A stretch of 64,000 nt of DNA from Advenella mimigardefordensis DPN7 (GTDB lineage: Bacteria > Pseudomonadota > Gammaproteobacteria > Burkholderiales > Burkholderiaceae_B). This document shows positions 28,717 to 37,486 of this stretch, one piece after another. The DNA lies in the NCBI RefSeq assembly GCF_000521505.1, contig NZ_CP003915.1:4588001-4652000 (forward strand), written 5' to 3'. Positions within the stretch are counted from its first letter, which is position 1. The number at the start of each line of letters is the position of its first letter. The position numbers and the translations under genes were made by a program. The notes below the pieces were generated by a model. The model saw only the letters and a list, made by a program, of their open reading frames with translations. It ran no database searches and was not told where the DNA came from.

Positions 28717-28830
28717 GAAAACCGCAAGAGATCATCAACGCAAACAGCAGGGAAGCGGACTTGAACACAGCCGACAAACAGTTCGGCATTCACGCTACTC
28801 CGTGAAATAGTCCATAAAAAACAACGGTTT

Positions 28831-28839
28831 TGCTATAAT
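28831..28839 (+). promoter_or_regulatory. Extended -10 promoter of the response-regulator operon
   Basis: TGCTATAAT is a perfect extended -10 element about 80 bp before the response-regulator start. No good -35 lies 16-18 bp upstream, which is usual for extended -10 promoters. It points away from the rpsL promoter. Confidence 0.65.
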
Positions 28840-28918
28840 GGACGACTACTTTCCCGCCGTGCGGGGCCATGCGCCGGGGTCAGCGATCCTGCACCTCGCC
28901 ACACTAGGAAAAAATCAC

Positions 28919-29668
28919 ATGAAGATTGCCATATTAGAAGATGATCTCGCTCAGGCGACACAAATGGTGCAGGCTGTAGAAAAAATGGGGTATGGCTGCA
29001 AGCATTACAGCTCAGGCAAGGAGCTCATGTCCGCCCTGCGGGATCCGGAAAGTTTCGATTTGCTCATTCTGGACTGGGAATTGCCCGAAATTACCGGCAA
29101 GGATGTCCTGATCTGGGTGCGCAGCAACATTGGCTATTCCCTGCCGATCCTGTTCCTGACCAGCCGTACCAGTGAAGAAGATCTGGTTGAAGCCATCGAG
29201 GCTGGCGCCGACGACTATATCTCCAAGCCATATACAACCGAGGCCTTGCGGGTGCGCGTGCTGTCGCTGCTGCGACGCGCCAACCCAACCGACGTCGACA
29301 ACACCATGCTCGAAATCGGCCCTTATCAGATCGACACGCAAATGCGCTCGGTACGTCTGCACGACGAAGTCATCGCGCTGGCACCCAAAGAGTTTGACCT
29401 GGCCGTGCTGTTTTTCCGTAACATGGGGCGACTGTTTTCCCGCGATGCACTCAGTGCGGCCATCTGGAACCGGGAAATTCCGGCCACCTCGCGCACGCTG
29501 GACACGCATTTGTCCAACGTCAGGCAAAAGCTGCAGATTCGTCCGGAAAATGGCTTGCGCATCGTCTCTTCCTACGCACTGGGCTACCGCCTGGAACCGG
29601 TGTCCGAGTCCGCAGCCGCGGATACAGCAGCGCAGCCTAAAGAAACCCGCGTCTCCGGGCAGTCATGA
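28919..29668 (+). CDS. OmpR-family response regulator
   Basis: 249-residue two-component regulator. The ATG at 28919 follows AGGA and begins MKIAILEDDLAQATQM. The receiver domain has phospho-acceptor Asp52 (LILDWELPE), Thr81 and Lys103 (ISKPY). A C-terminal winged helix (about 130-230) ends VRQKLQIRPENGLRIVSSYALGYRL. It overlaps the next gene by four bases and is cotranscribed with a FecR-domain protein and a CHASE2 kinase, its likely partners. Confidence 0.93.
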   Translation: MKIAILEDDLAQATQMVQAVEKMGYGCKHYSSGKELMSALRDPESFDLLILDWELPEITGKDVLIWVRSNIGYSLPILFLTSRTSEEDLVEAIEAGADDYISKPYTTEALRVRVLSLLRRANPTDVDNTMLEIGPYQIDTQMRSVRLHDEVIALAPKEFDLAVLFFRNMGRLFSRDALSAAIWNREIPATSRTLDTHLSNVRQKLQIRPENGLRIVSSYALGYRLEPVSESAAADTAAQPKETRVSGQS

Positions 29669-30777
29669 GTAGTACATTGAGAACCATCCTGAGCAGCGCG
29701 CTGGCTCTGCTGATCGGTGCGCTGCTCAGCGGCCCTGCGTTCGCACAGGCTACCGGTGCGCGCGGCGAGTATTTCACTTACCGGTTTGTTCCTGGCGATA
29801 TTCTGCTGACGCTGTCGCAGCGTTTTACCCAGAACGAGGAAAACTGGAAAACCATCCGCAAAATAAATGGCATCGCCGATCAATATAAAATCCCGGTCGG
29901 CTTCGAACTGAAAATTCCGTTTTCGCTGATCGACGAGGTGCCCGCCAGCGCTACGATTTCGCATTTGCGCGGCAAAGCATTTCTTAACGGATCACCCATC
30001 ACGCAAACCGGCGGCCAGGTCACCGAGGGCGCGGTCATTACCACAGACACCAATAGCAACGTGACGCTGACCCTGCCGGACGACAGCAAGGTACTGGTTC
30101 CCCCCAACAGCTCAGTGACTGCCAAACGCCTGCAACGCTTCTCAGGGACCGGCTATATCGATGCCATCTTCACCATTGATCGCGGCGAAGTTCAGAGTCA
30201 TGTCAACCCGGACGGCGGCGGCGTGGGTCGCTTTGAAATCCGCACGCCGGTCAGTGTGACCGGCGTGCGCGGTACGATCCTGCGTGCGGGAACCCGTCAG
30301 GGTCAGGGCGACTACAGTACCATCATCAAGGGCCAGGCTGATTTTTCACAGGCCGATGGCGTTATCCTGACCAGACTTGCCAGCAACCAGGGGGTGATCA
30401 CCGACGGTGCCGGCCAGCACTCGGGAACCCGCGCATTGTTGCCGCCCCCGGTATTGCACCCCATGGGCGGACAGTCGCACAACCGTGAACTGCGTTTCGA
30501 TCCGGTACCGGGCGCCGTCGCCTATGAACTGGTCCTGGCCGAGGACAGCGAGGGCTACGATGTCCTCTGGAGCCAGCGCATTACCGGCACCACAGCAACC
30601 CTGCCTGCGGTACGCAACGGTACTGTTTACGTGCTGGTGCGCTCACTGGATCAGCAGATGCTGGCCGGTGCCCAGGCAGTGCTGACCATCGAGCAAACCA
30701 TGAATACGATCAATGACAGGCAGGGCTCGCCCATCGGTGTCGGCAACGGCAGCTACCTGCTGCAGTCGGCCTTTTAA
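29665..30777 (+). CDS. Exported LysM / FecR-domain protein
   Basis: 370 residues with a Sec signal peptide (about 1-28, ending GPAFA). Next is a LysM-like module (FTYRFVPGDILLTLSQRF...NGIADQYKIPVGFELKIP, about 33-90). A FecR domain follows (about 105-215; GQVTEGAVITTDTNSNVTLTL, RFEIRTPVSVTGVRGTILRAG). The C-terminal third looks like a fibronectin-type beta region (LRFDPVPGAVAYELVLAEDS). LysM suggests peptidoglycan anchoring; here FecR is not next to a sigma factor or TonB receptor but between the regulator and the sensor kinase. Confidence 0.88.
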   Translation: MSSTLRTILSSALALLIGALLSGPAFAQATGARGEYFTYRFVPGDILLTLSQRFTQNEENWKTIRKINGIADQYKIPVGFELKIPFSLIDEVPASATISHLRGKAFLNGSPITQTGGQVTEGAVITTDTNSNVTLTLPDDSKVLVPPNSSVTAKRLQRFSGTGYIDAIFTIDRGEVQSHVNPDGGGVGRFEIRTPVSVTGVRGTILRAGTRQGQGDYSTIIKGQADFSQADGVILTRLASNQGVITDGAGQHSGTRALLPPPVLHPMGGQSHNRELRFDPVPGAVAYELVLAEDSEGYDVLWSQRITGTTATLPAVRNGTVYVLVRSLDQQMLAGAQAVLTIEQTMNTINDRQGSPIGVGNGSYLLQSAF

Positions 30778-30792
30778 CGGGCGGCAGGCGCG

Positions 30793-33156
30793 ATGCTGGG
30801 CTCGCTTGGCCGACGCTTTCATCGGGAATGGCTGTTGGTGACGCTGGTGATCCTGGCCGTCACCGCGCTGGGCAGCCAGTTTTCGATTCTGTCGCGTTTC
30901 AGTTATGCCCTGTACGATGTGGCCGTCAGTTACACACAATCCAGACAGCCCGACCCGGATATCGCCATTATCGTGATCGACGACAAGAGCCTGACGCAAA
31001 TCGGTTTCTGGCCCTGGGAGCGCAAGGTTCACGCCGAACTGGTGAACATATTGCACAACGCGCGTGCTATCGGTTTCGATATTCTTTTTACCGATGCCGA
31101 TCCGCATGACACCCGGACTGATCAACAGTTGGCGCAGGCTATTGCCGACAACGGCAACGTGGTCCTGGCCAATTTTCTGAGCGATCCGGGACAGCAAGTG
31201 GCGGTCAACCCCATCGCCAAGCTCGCCAGGGCCGCCCGTGCGCTGGGTTTTATCAATATCGTGCCCGATACCGACGGGATGGTGCGGCGGATCCGCCTGA
31301 CCACGCCACAGGACACCACGCGGCAACACTTTGCCTTGTCTATGCTGGCCGCTGGCGGAGATAGTGCGGCCGTCGCTTCATACTCTTCGCGCAGCAAGGA
31401 GGAGCCCTATCTCATCCCCTACGTGGGCACCCCGCAGACCTTTCCCATGATTTCGTACAGCGACGTGCTGTTCGGTCGGATTCCCGCCCGTTATTTCGAT
31501 AATAAATATGTGTTGATCGGCGCATGGGGAACCGGAATGGGCGATCGTTTTCCGACACCGGCTTCTGCGGGGATCGTGGATAATATGTCCGGGGTGGAGA
31601 TCCTGGCCAATGTATTGCAATCGGCGCGCGAAGGCAACTGGAATGTCATTCCCGGCACAACCACCCATATGCTGATCTCCCTGGCACCCGTGCTGGTATT
31701 GTTGATCGCAATCAGACAATTGTCGCCGCGGCGCGTGCTGTTTGCCACGCTGGTGGTCCTGCTGCTGGTGCTGGCCGGCTCGGTGCTGCTGCTGGCTCTG
31801 GGCAATATGTGGGTATCACCCGTTGCAGCCATGATCGGGGTCGCCCTCACCTACCCCGTCTGGAGCTGGCGCACGCAGGAACTTGCCCTGAACCAGATGG
31901 GCAGAGAAATGAGCGAACTCAATCGCGAATACCCCTTGCTTCGGGCCGAGATGGCGCTGGCAGATGCTCCCCAGAAATTTCATCTGTCATTGAATGAACG
32001 GATCATGCAATTGCGCTTCGCGCTGAACCGGGTACGTTCACTCAGACAATTCATCAGCGACAGTTTCAATGCCATTCCCGACCCGGCTCTGGTCTTTGAT
32101 GCCAGCCATCAGCTTACCTTGTGGACCAGCAGCGCCGAGCGCTACATGGCCAGACTGGACAAGCTGACGCTGAGCGAAGGCCTGCCGCTGCAGAGCCTGC
32201 TCAATGCCATTATTGCCGACGCGACGACATCGCGCGAGCTGGTCACAGCGATCGAACACCACGAGCGTACCGCAGCAGAGCAATCCGACGAAAGCAGTAG
32301 CGCGGCAACAGGTATCCATTCCGAGGATGGCTTCGAAGTGCGCGACCGCGCCGGCAATGACCTGCTGCTCAAGTCCATGCCCACCTATACCGCCGGTCAG
32401 CGACGTTCGGGCTACATCCTGAACCTGATTGATATCAGCGCGCTGCGCGAAGCAGAACGCAAGCGGGATGAAACCTTGCGCTTCATCTCGCATGATATGC
32501 GGGCGCCCCAGAACTCTATTCTGGCGCTGATTGATCTGCAAACCGACGACACGCGGGCGCTGCCCACCGATGAGCTGTTGCGACGCGTCAGCCATCTTTC
32601 GGGAAGAACCATCAGTCTGGTGGAAGACTTCGTGCAATTTACACGTGCTGAAAAAGCCGACATCGAGTTTGTACCGCTCAATCTGAGCGATCTGCTGCAA
32701 GACGCCATCAATGAGGTCTGGATCGAGAGCCGGGCCCGCCATATTCCCATTGTGAGCCACATCTCGCCACTATGCGCCTTTATCAGGGGAGATCAGTCAT
32801 TGCTGATGCGCTGCCTGAGCAATTTGCTGGATAATGCCTTCAAATACAGCCCAGACAACACCACAATCACATGCACCCTGGCCTCTGCGGGCGACTTCTG
32901 GGAAGTCAGCATCCGCGACCAGGGCTGCGGCATCAGCCAGCAGGATCAGCAACACCTGTTCACGCTCTATACCCGGGTTGGTACCAGCAATGAACAGGAC
33001 CCCGGTGGTCTGGGACTGGGTCTGGTTTTTGTCAAAACCGTGGTCATGCGCCATCACGGCGAAGTTCGCGTACAGTCTGCGCCGGGCCAGGGCTCTACGT
33101 TTATTATCCGCCTGCCTAAGGATGAGACTGAAGAATCCGCCGGGCCTTCTCTATAA
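30793..33156 (+). CDS. CHASE2-domain sensor histidine kinase
   Basis: 787-residue membrane kinase. A transmembrane helix (about 14-34) leads into a periplasmic CHASE2 domain (about 40-285; DIAIIVIDDKSLTQIGFWPWER, GFDILFTDADPHD), then three more helices (about 293-360). A PAS-like region precedes HisKA with His567 in FISHDMRAPQNS, and the ATPase domain shows LLDNAFKYSPDN, IRDQGCGIS and GGLGLGLVFVK. It should phosphorylate the response regulator at the head of the operon. Its 3' end overlaps the convergent CitE-like gene by 41 bp. Confidence 0.93.
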   Translation: MLGSLGRRFHREWLLVTLVILAVTALGSQFSILSRFSYALYDVAVSYTQSRQPDPDIAIIVIDDKSLTQIGFWPWERKVHAELVNILHNARAIGFDILFTDADPHDTRTDQQLAQAIADNGNVVLANFLSDPGQQVAVNPIAKLARAARALGFINIVPDTDGMVRRIRLTTPQDTTRQHFALSMLAAGGDSAAVASYSSRSKEEPYLIPYVGTPQTFPMISYSDVLFGRIPARYFDNKYVLIGAWGTGMGDRFPTPASAGIVDNMSGVEILANVLQSAREGNWNVIPGTTTHMLISLAPVLVLLIAIRQLSPRRVLFATLVVLLLVLAGSVLLLALGNMWVSPVAAMIGVALTYPVWSWRTQELALNQMGREMSELNREYPLLRAEMALADAPQKFHLSLNERIMQLRFALNRVRSLRQFISDSFNAIPDPALVFDASHQLTLWTSSAERYMARLDKLTLSEGLPLQSLLNAIIADATTSRELVTAIEHHERTAAEQSDESSSAATGIHSEDGFEVRDRAGNDLLLKSMPTYTAGQRRSGYILNLIDISALREAERKRDETLRFISHDMRAPQNSILALIDLQTDDTRALPTDELLRRVSHLSGRTISLVEDFVQFTRAEKADIEFVPLNLSDLLQDAINEVWIESRARHIPIVSHISPLCAFIRGDQSLLMRCLSNLLDNAFKYSPDNTTITCTLASAGDFWEVSIRDQGCGISQQDQQHLFTLYTRVGTSNEQDPGGLGLGLVFVKTVVMRHHGEVRVQSAPGQGSTFIIRLPKDETEESAGPSL

Positions 33157-33925
33157 CCGGCATATCCACCATCTGGCCGTCCAGCTTGAACGCCGCCCGC
33201 CCGCTTTTTGCATGCTCGTCCAGCACCCGCTGCGCCCAATCCTTTTCCTGCTCGGTTGGCTCAAATACCGCGTGAATCACCGGCAACTGGGACGGATGGA
33301 TGCACAGCGCCCCGGCGAATCCCATGCCTTTGGCAAACGAGACAGACTTTCTCAGTCCATCGCTGTCGGCGATGTCCGGAAAAACGCCGTCCAGCGGCGC
33401 CTCAATGCCCGCGGCACGACTTTGGATCACCAGTTGCGGACGGACGACCGCCAGCAATTGCTGCGCTCCCGCCGAATCGCCATCCATGTTCAGGTCCAGC
33501 GCCAGATCCAGCGCACCAAAAGACAGTCGCGCCACCCCGGGTGCCTGACATAGCTCGGGCATGCGCATGATGCCCAACGCGCTTTCGATAATCGGGTAGA
33601 CGGGTTTGCGGGCCATTGCCGCCGCACTGATCTGCGATGCGCTTTCTGCCTTGGGCAACATCACACCTGTGATATTGGCCAGCTTTGCGCAAACCGCAAT
33701 ATCGTCGTTGAACCAGCGGCTGCGCGCGTCGTTCACGCGTAGCAGAAATTGCTGATCGGGATGGGCGGTGGCGAACTCGCTCAGCGCATCGCGCGCGCTT
33801 TGCTTGGCATCCTGCTCTACGGCATCTTCCAGATCGACAATCACAATATCGGCGCCACTGGCCAGCGCCTTGGGAATTCTGTCAACCCGGGTGGCAGGGA
33901 CAAACAACGCGGATCGCATTTTCAT
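33116..33925 (-). CDS. ccl: CitE-like (S)-citramalyl-CoA lyase
   Basis: 269 residues of the HpcH/HpaI-CitE family. ATG at 33925 is chosen because AAGGAG lies ten bases upstream; an upstream TTG is too close to it. Landmarks: RSALFVPATRVDRIPKALA, DIVIVDLEDAVEQDAKQSAR, VMLPKAES and ARLSFGALDLALDL, with the metal-binding Glu/Asp typical of CitE. With the CoA transferase and hydratase next door it completes the Ict-Ich-Ccl route that splits itaconate into acetyl-CoA and pyruvate, so citramalyl-CoA is the expected substrate. Confidence 0.82.
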   Translation of the reverse strand: MKMRSALFVPATRVDRIPKALASGADIVIVDLEDAVEQDAKQSARDALSEFATAHPDQQFLLRVNDARSRWFNDDIAVCAKLANITGVMLPKAESASQISAAAMARKPVYPIIESALGIMRMPELCQAPGVARLSFGALDLALDLNMDGDSAGAQQLLAVVRPQLVIQSRAAGIEAPLDGVFPDIADSDGLRKSVSFAKGMGFAGALCIHPSQLPVIHAVFEPTEQEKDWAQRVLDEHAKSGRAAFKLDGQMVDMPVIEKARRILQSHP

Positions 33926-33997
33926 AACGGACAAACTCCTTGATGATTAACCGAAAGCGGCGCTCGTCCGGCGCCGCCTGTGTGTATTGACTGACCG

Positions 33998-35200
33998 TCA
34001 GACGATGCCTGCAGATTGCCACTGACTGACTGTGTCTTCATCATAGCCCAGTTCATCCAGAATCGCGGCCGAATGCTCGCCAAGCGCAGGGACCGCATCC
34101 ATGCGAAAGTCATAGCTGTTATTGACGCCGGGAGGCAACAGGGCGGGCAGCGTTCCCACCGGACTGCCCATTTGCGACCAGCGGCCACGCGCCTTCAACT
34201 GCGGGTGATCCCATACCGCTTTCATGTCATTGACACGGGCGTTGGCAATGCCTGCCTGCTCCAGGCGTTCAATGATCTGTTCATCGTCATAGGCAGCAAA
34301 CGACTGGATAATCAGATCGCGCAAGGCATCGCGATTGGCGGTGCGCAGCGTGTTGGAGGAGAAGCGCGCATCGGTGGCCAGCGCCGGTTTTTCCAGCACC
34401 TGTTCGCAGAACACTTTCCATTCGCGCTCGTTCTGCAGCCCCAGCATAATGGTCTTGCCGTTACCGGCCAGGAACGGGCCGTAAGGGTAGATGGAGGCAT
34501 GCGCAGCACCCGCCCGGACTGGCGGCGGGGCGCCATCATAGGCGTAATACAAGGGAAAGCCCATCCACTCGACCATACTTTCGAGCATGGTCAGATCAAT
34601 ATGGCTGCCTTTGCCGGTCTTGCCACGCTGCAACAGCGCCGACAGGATATGGGAATACGCGTACATGCCGGCGGCAATATCCGCAATCGAGCAGCCTGCC
34701 TTGGCCGGTTCATTGGCGCTGCCGGTCACGGACACAAAGCCGCTCTCACTCTGGATCAACAGGTCATAGGCTTTTTTATGCTCGTAAGGACCGCCGCCGC
34801 CATAACCCGAAATATCACACACCACCAGCGACGGGTACTGTTCATGCAGGGCATCGTACGAGAGTCCCAGACGGGCCGCCGCGCCGGGCGCCAGGTTCTG
34901 CACCAGCACATCCACCTGCGGTAACAGGCGGGCCAGCACTTCTTTGGCCTGCGGGCTTTTCAGATCCAGCGTCAGACTTTCCTTGGAACGGTTGGTCCAG
35001 ACGAAGTGAGACGCCATGCCCTTGACGCGTTCATCGTAATTGCGGGCAAAATCGCCCACGCCGGGCCGCTCCACCTTGATGACACGCGCTCCCAGATCTG
35101 CCAGCTGGCGCGTACAAAATGGCGCGGCAATCGCGTGCTCCAGGCTCAGGACCGTGATGCCGTCCAGCGGGCGTACGCCCGTTGCTTGTTTGGTTGTCAT
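33998..35200 (-). CDS. ict: CaiB/BaiF family III CoA transferase, probable itaconate CoA transferase
   Basis: 400 residues. ATG at 35200 overlaps the stop of the hydratase gene by four bases. Conserved family III features: RPLDGITVLSLEHAIAAPFCTRQLADLGARVIKVERPG, the catalytic Asp region YEHKKAYDLLIQSESGFVSVTG and GKGSHIDLTMLESMVEWMGF. Assigned to itaconate because the neighbours reproduce the Pseudomonas itaconate locus (LysR, MaoC hydratase, acyl-CoA dehydrogenase, MmgE/PrpD, CoA transferase, CitE lyase). Confidence 0.8.
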   Translation of the reverse strand: MTTKQATGVRPLDGITVLSLEHAIAAPFCTRQLADLGARVIKVERPGVGDFARNYDERVKGMASHFVWTNRSKESLTLDLKSPQAKEVLARLLPQVDVLVQNLAPGAAARLGLSYDALHEQYPSLVVCDISGYGGGGPYEHKKAYDLLIQSESGFVSVTGSANEPAKAGCSIADIAAGMYAYSHILSALLQRGKTGKGSHIDLTMLESMVEWMGFPLYYAYDGAPPPVRAGAAHASIYPYGPFLAGNGKTIMLGLQNEREWKVFCEQVLEKPALATDARFSSNTLRTANRDALRDLIIQSFAAYDDEQIIERLEQAGIANARVNDMKAVWDHPQLKARGRWSQMGSPVGTLPALLPPGVNNSYDFRMDAVPALGEHSAAILDELGYDEDTVSQWQSAGIV

Positions 35201-36036
35201 TTGAACGTTACCTCTGCGGTCTGGGTGACGGTGCCCTCCTGTTCGGCCCATACGCGGGCGCGGCCGGCTTCGGTAATCACGCCCTGCGCGCGAAACTCGG
35301 CTGGCGCAATCAATGGACGGTGACCGCGGAAGGAAAAGCCGGTCACGGTTTTATCGGGATTGGCCTGGCAAAAGGCCTGCAACAGGCGGGTGGCAATCAT
35401 CGGGCCATGCACCACCAGGCCAGGATAGCCTTCAGTCTGCGTCACATAAGGATGATCGTAATGGATGCGATGACCATTGAAGGTCACAGCAGAATAGCGA
35501 AACAGCAGCGTGCTGGTGGGCGTGATGCTTTCTGACCAGGTGCCTGCCGGCGCCGCATCGGTGCCGCCCAGTTTGGGGGCGGCCGGTTCGCGGTAAACAA
35601 TATCCTGCTCTTCGTGGATGCAAACCTGGCCGTCCTGTTTATATTCATGCGTCACGGTCACAAAGAGCAGTTTGCCGGTACTGCCCTGCTTTTCGCGAAT
35701 GGCAGAGATGGTGGAGACACGTTCACCGTCACGCCCCACCAGCAAAGGCTGGTGAAATTGCAGGCGGCCACCGGCCCACATGCGATTGCGATCGTCTGCT
35801 GGCGGCAGAAAGCCACCACGCCGGGGATGGCCATCCAGGCCAAGCTGATCCTGCGGTGCCGGCTCGATGAACAGCGCCCATTGCCACAAGGGCGGCAGCG
35901 CCTGCCCGGCAGCGGGTGCGGTGGTCTCCAGTGAGGCCGCAATTTTTCTAACATGAGAAGGATTAATAAAATCCTGCGCCACTTCCTGGCGACCAATCCA
36001 GTCGGAGAGGTTGGGCTGCTGAGCATCCTGAGTCAT
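35197..36036 (-). CDS. ich: MaoC-like hydratase, probable itaconyl-CoA hydratase
   Basis: 279 residues, a double hot-dog protein of the HTD2/mesaconyl-CoA hydratase type. The ATG at 36036 has AGGA ten bases upstream; a GTG two codons earlier is also open. The N-terminal FAS1-type half has RMWAGGRLQFHQPLLVG. The C-terminal half carries the catalytic stretch LLFRYSAVTFNGHRIHYDHPY followed by GLVVHGPMIATRLL. In the itaconate pathway this enzyme hydrates itaconyl-CoA to (S)-citramalyl-CoA. Confidence 0.82.
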   Translation of the reverse strand: MTQDAQQPNLSDWIGRQEVAQDFINPSHVRKIAASLETTAPAAGQALPPLWQWALFIEPAPQDQLGLDGHPRRGGFLPPADDRNRMWAGGRLQFHQPLLVGRDGERVSTISAIREKQGSTGKLLFVTVTHEYKQDGQVCIHEEQDIVYREPAAPKLGGTDAAPAGTWSESITPTSTLLFRYSAVTFNGHRIHYDHPYVTQTEGYPGLVVHGPMIATRLLQAFCQANPDKTVTGFSFRGHRPLIAPAEFRAQGVITEAGRARVWAEQEGTVTQTAEVTFK

Positions 36037-36137
36037 TCGCACTGTTTCCTGACAATAATAAAATAAATCGTTATTCGGGCAACCGCCCGGGCTTGCATCT
36101 CGCGCTTCATCATGCGTATCGCAACGCGCTGCCTATC

Positions 36138-36179
36138 GTATATCGTGTCACGGCCAAGGTATATCGTGTCACGACCAAG
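36138..36179. repeat. 21-bp tandem duplication
   Basis: Two adjacent copies (36138-36158, 36159-36179) starting GTATATCGTGTCACG differ at one base. They lie in the 357-bp gene-free spacer between the hydratase start and the LysR gene stop (36037-36393), in which I see no other feature apart from the presumed promoter of the hydratase operon. Confidence 0.93.
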
Positions 36180-36393
36180 CCGGAATAACCACAAGCATAA
36201 CCGTTAGGCCTGACGCAGGGAATTCTTAATCCTGAAAGGGAGGCTTTACCAGACCCTATGGCGGACCAGAATCCAGACCTTCCCGGAACGGGATCGGCAG
36301 CGCCAGCGGGCGCCCGACGCTAAGAACGGGCGCGCAGACAGACGCGACCGAAAAGCGACGCCAGCACTGTCCGGCGCCCGCCCGCGCCACTAC

Positions 36394-37371
36394 TCAGCGC
36401 TTGCCGCGCCTGCGCTCAGGCAAGTCCGGGGCATCTGCGGAGGCACCCTTCTGGCCGGATAGCCCGGCGTCGGCCTGCATCAGCGCCACCAGTTCCTGCG
36501 CGAACGGGGGTAACTCTTCCAGCCGGCGCACACACACATAGAGGCGACGCAATGCCCAGCTGTCGCTCAGACGGATCATTTTCAGGGGCATGCTGGTCAC
36601 ATAACGCAATGCCGCTGTTTCCGGGATCACGCCAATGCCTGCATTGGCCGCGATCATCCGGCAGGCGGCTTCAAAACCGCCCACTTCCACACGAAAGCGC
36701 AAGGGGCTGCCCAGCGCCTCGGCGGCCTGTTTCAGAAACGCGTGAATCGCACTCCACTCAGACAGTCCCACAAACTCATAGGACAGCGTTTCTGCAAAAG
36801 CCAGTTCATCGTATGTTGCCAGCCGATGATTCTGCGAAGTAACCAGTACCAGATTGTCGGAACGATAGGGAATGAAACGCACACCATCATCAGAGGTCAC
36901 CTGGTCTTCGTCGATCCCTGCCACCACCCCAATGTCGGCCAGTCCTTCGCTCACCAGCTTGACAATGCGGTAGCTCAGGCGTTCGCGCAGTTCAACGCTG
37001 ACATCCGGGTGCAGGGCAAGATAGCGGCTCAGAATGTCGGGCATGAATTCGTTCATGGCGGTTGTATTGGCATACACCCGCACCTTGCCCTTGATGCCTT
37101 CGGCAAATTCACGAATATCGCCGCGCAGATGCTCCAGTTGCCGCAGCACAATATGGGCATGGCGCACAAAGGCCTCACCGGACGGGGTAAGCGTGACGCC
37201 TTGGCTGTTACGATACAGCAAAGCCGTACCCAGGTTGTTTTCCAGGTTTTTCACCCGGTTGCTGGCCGCCGGCAGCGACAGGTGCGAACGCTCGGCCCCC
37301 CTGGTCAGGCTGTTCACTTCACTGATGTGCACCATCAATTGCATGTCAGTGAGATCAAAATGCATCGCCAT
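36394..37371 (-). CDS. LysR-type regulator of the itaconate locus
   Basis: 325 residues. N-terminal winged helix-turn-helix (MQLMVHISEVNSLTRGAERSHLSLPAASNRVKNLENNLG), then a LysR co-inducer domain. GGAG precedes the ATG. It is transcribed divergently from the acyl-CoA dehydrogenase gene with 115 bp between, the classical layout for a LysR protein controlling its neighbour. In Pseudomonas and Yersinia a LysR protein beside ich-ict-ccl responds to itaconate, and the same is inferred here. The C-terminal tail is basic (PERRRGKR). Confidence 0.85.
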   Translation of the reverse strand: MAMHFDLTDMQLMVHISEVNSLTRGAERSHLSLPAASNRVKNLENNLGTALLYRNSQGVTLTPSGEAFVRHAHIVLRQLEHLRGDIREFAEGIKGKVRVYANTTAMNEFMPDILSRYLALHPDVSVELRERLSYRIVKLVSEGLADIGVVAGIDEDQVTSDDGVRFIPYRSDNLVLVTSQNHRLATYDELAFAETLSYEFVGLSEWSAIHAFLKQAAEALGSPLRFRVEVGGFEAACRMIAANAGIGVIPETAALRYVTSMPLKMIRLSDSWALRRLYVCVRRLEELPPFAQELVALMQADAGLSGQKGASADAPDLPERRRGKR

Positions 37372-37401
37372 CTGCGGCGCTCCTTAATAAACGCTAAAGT
37401 C

Positions 37402-37414
37402 TTTGTTAAGCAAA
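37402..37414. promoter_or_regulatory. Candidate LysR operator in the divergent promoter
   Basis: TTTG-TTAAG-CAAA is an inverted repeat in the 115-bp gap between the LysR gene and the acyl-CoA dehydrogenase gene. Position and shape fit a LysR half-site pair, but LysR boxes are degenerate and no second copy is obvious. Confidence 0.3.
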
Positions 37415-37486
37415 CATCAATATTCAGAACCGGTGCAATCTGTCAAAGTACAGGCTGTTCCTGTTAACATTTCCGAGACTTCCATC

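Noticed and set aside
28549..28720. Remnant rRNA operon or tRNA gene upstream of rpsL
   Set aside because: Promoter and boxA resemble an rRNA leader, but no 16S, 23S, 5S or cloverleaf sequence follows.
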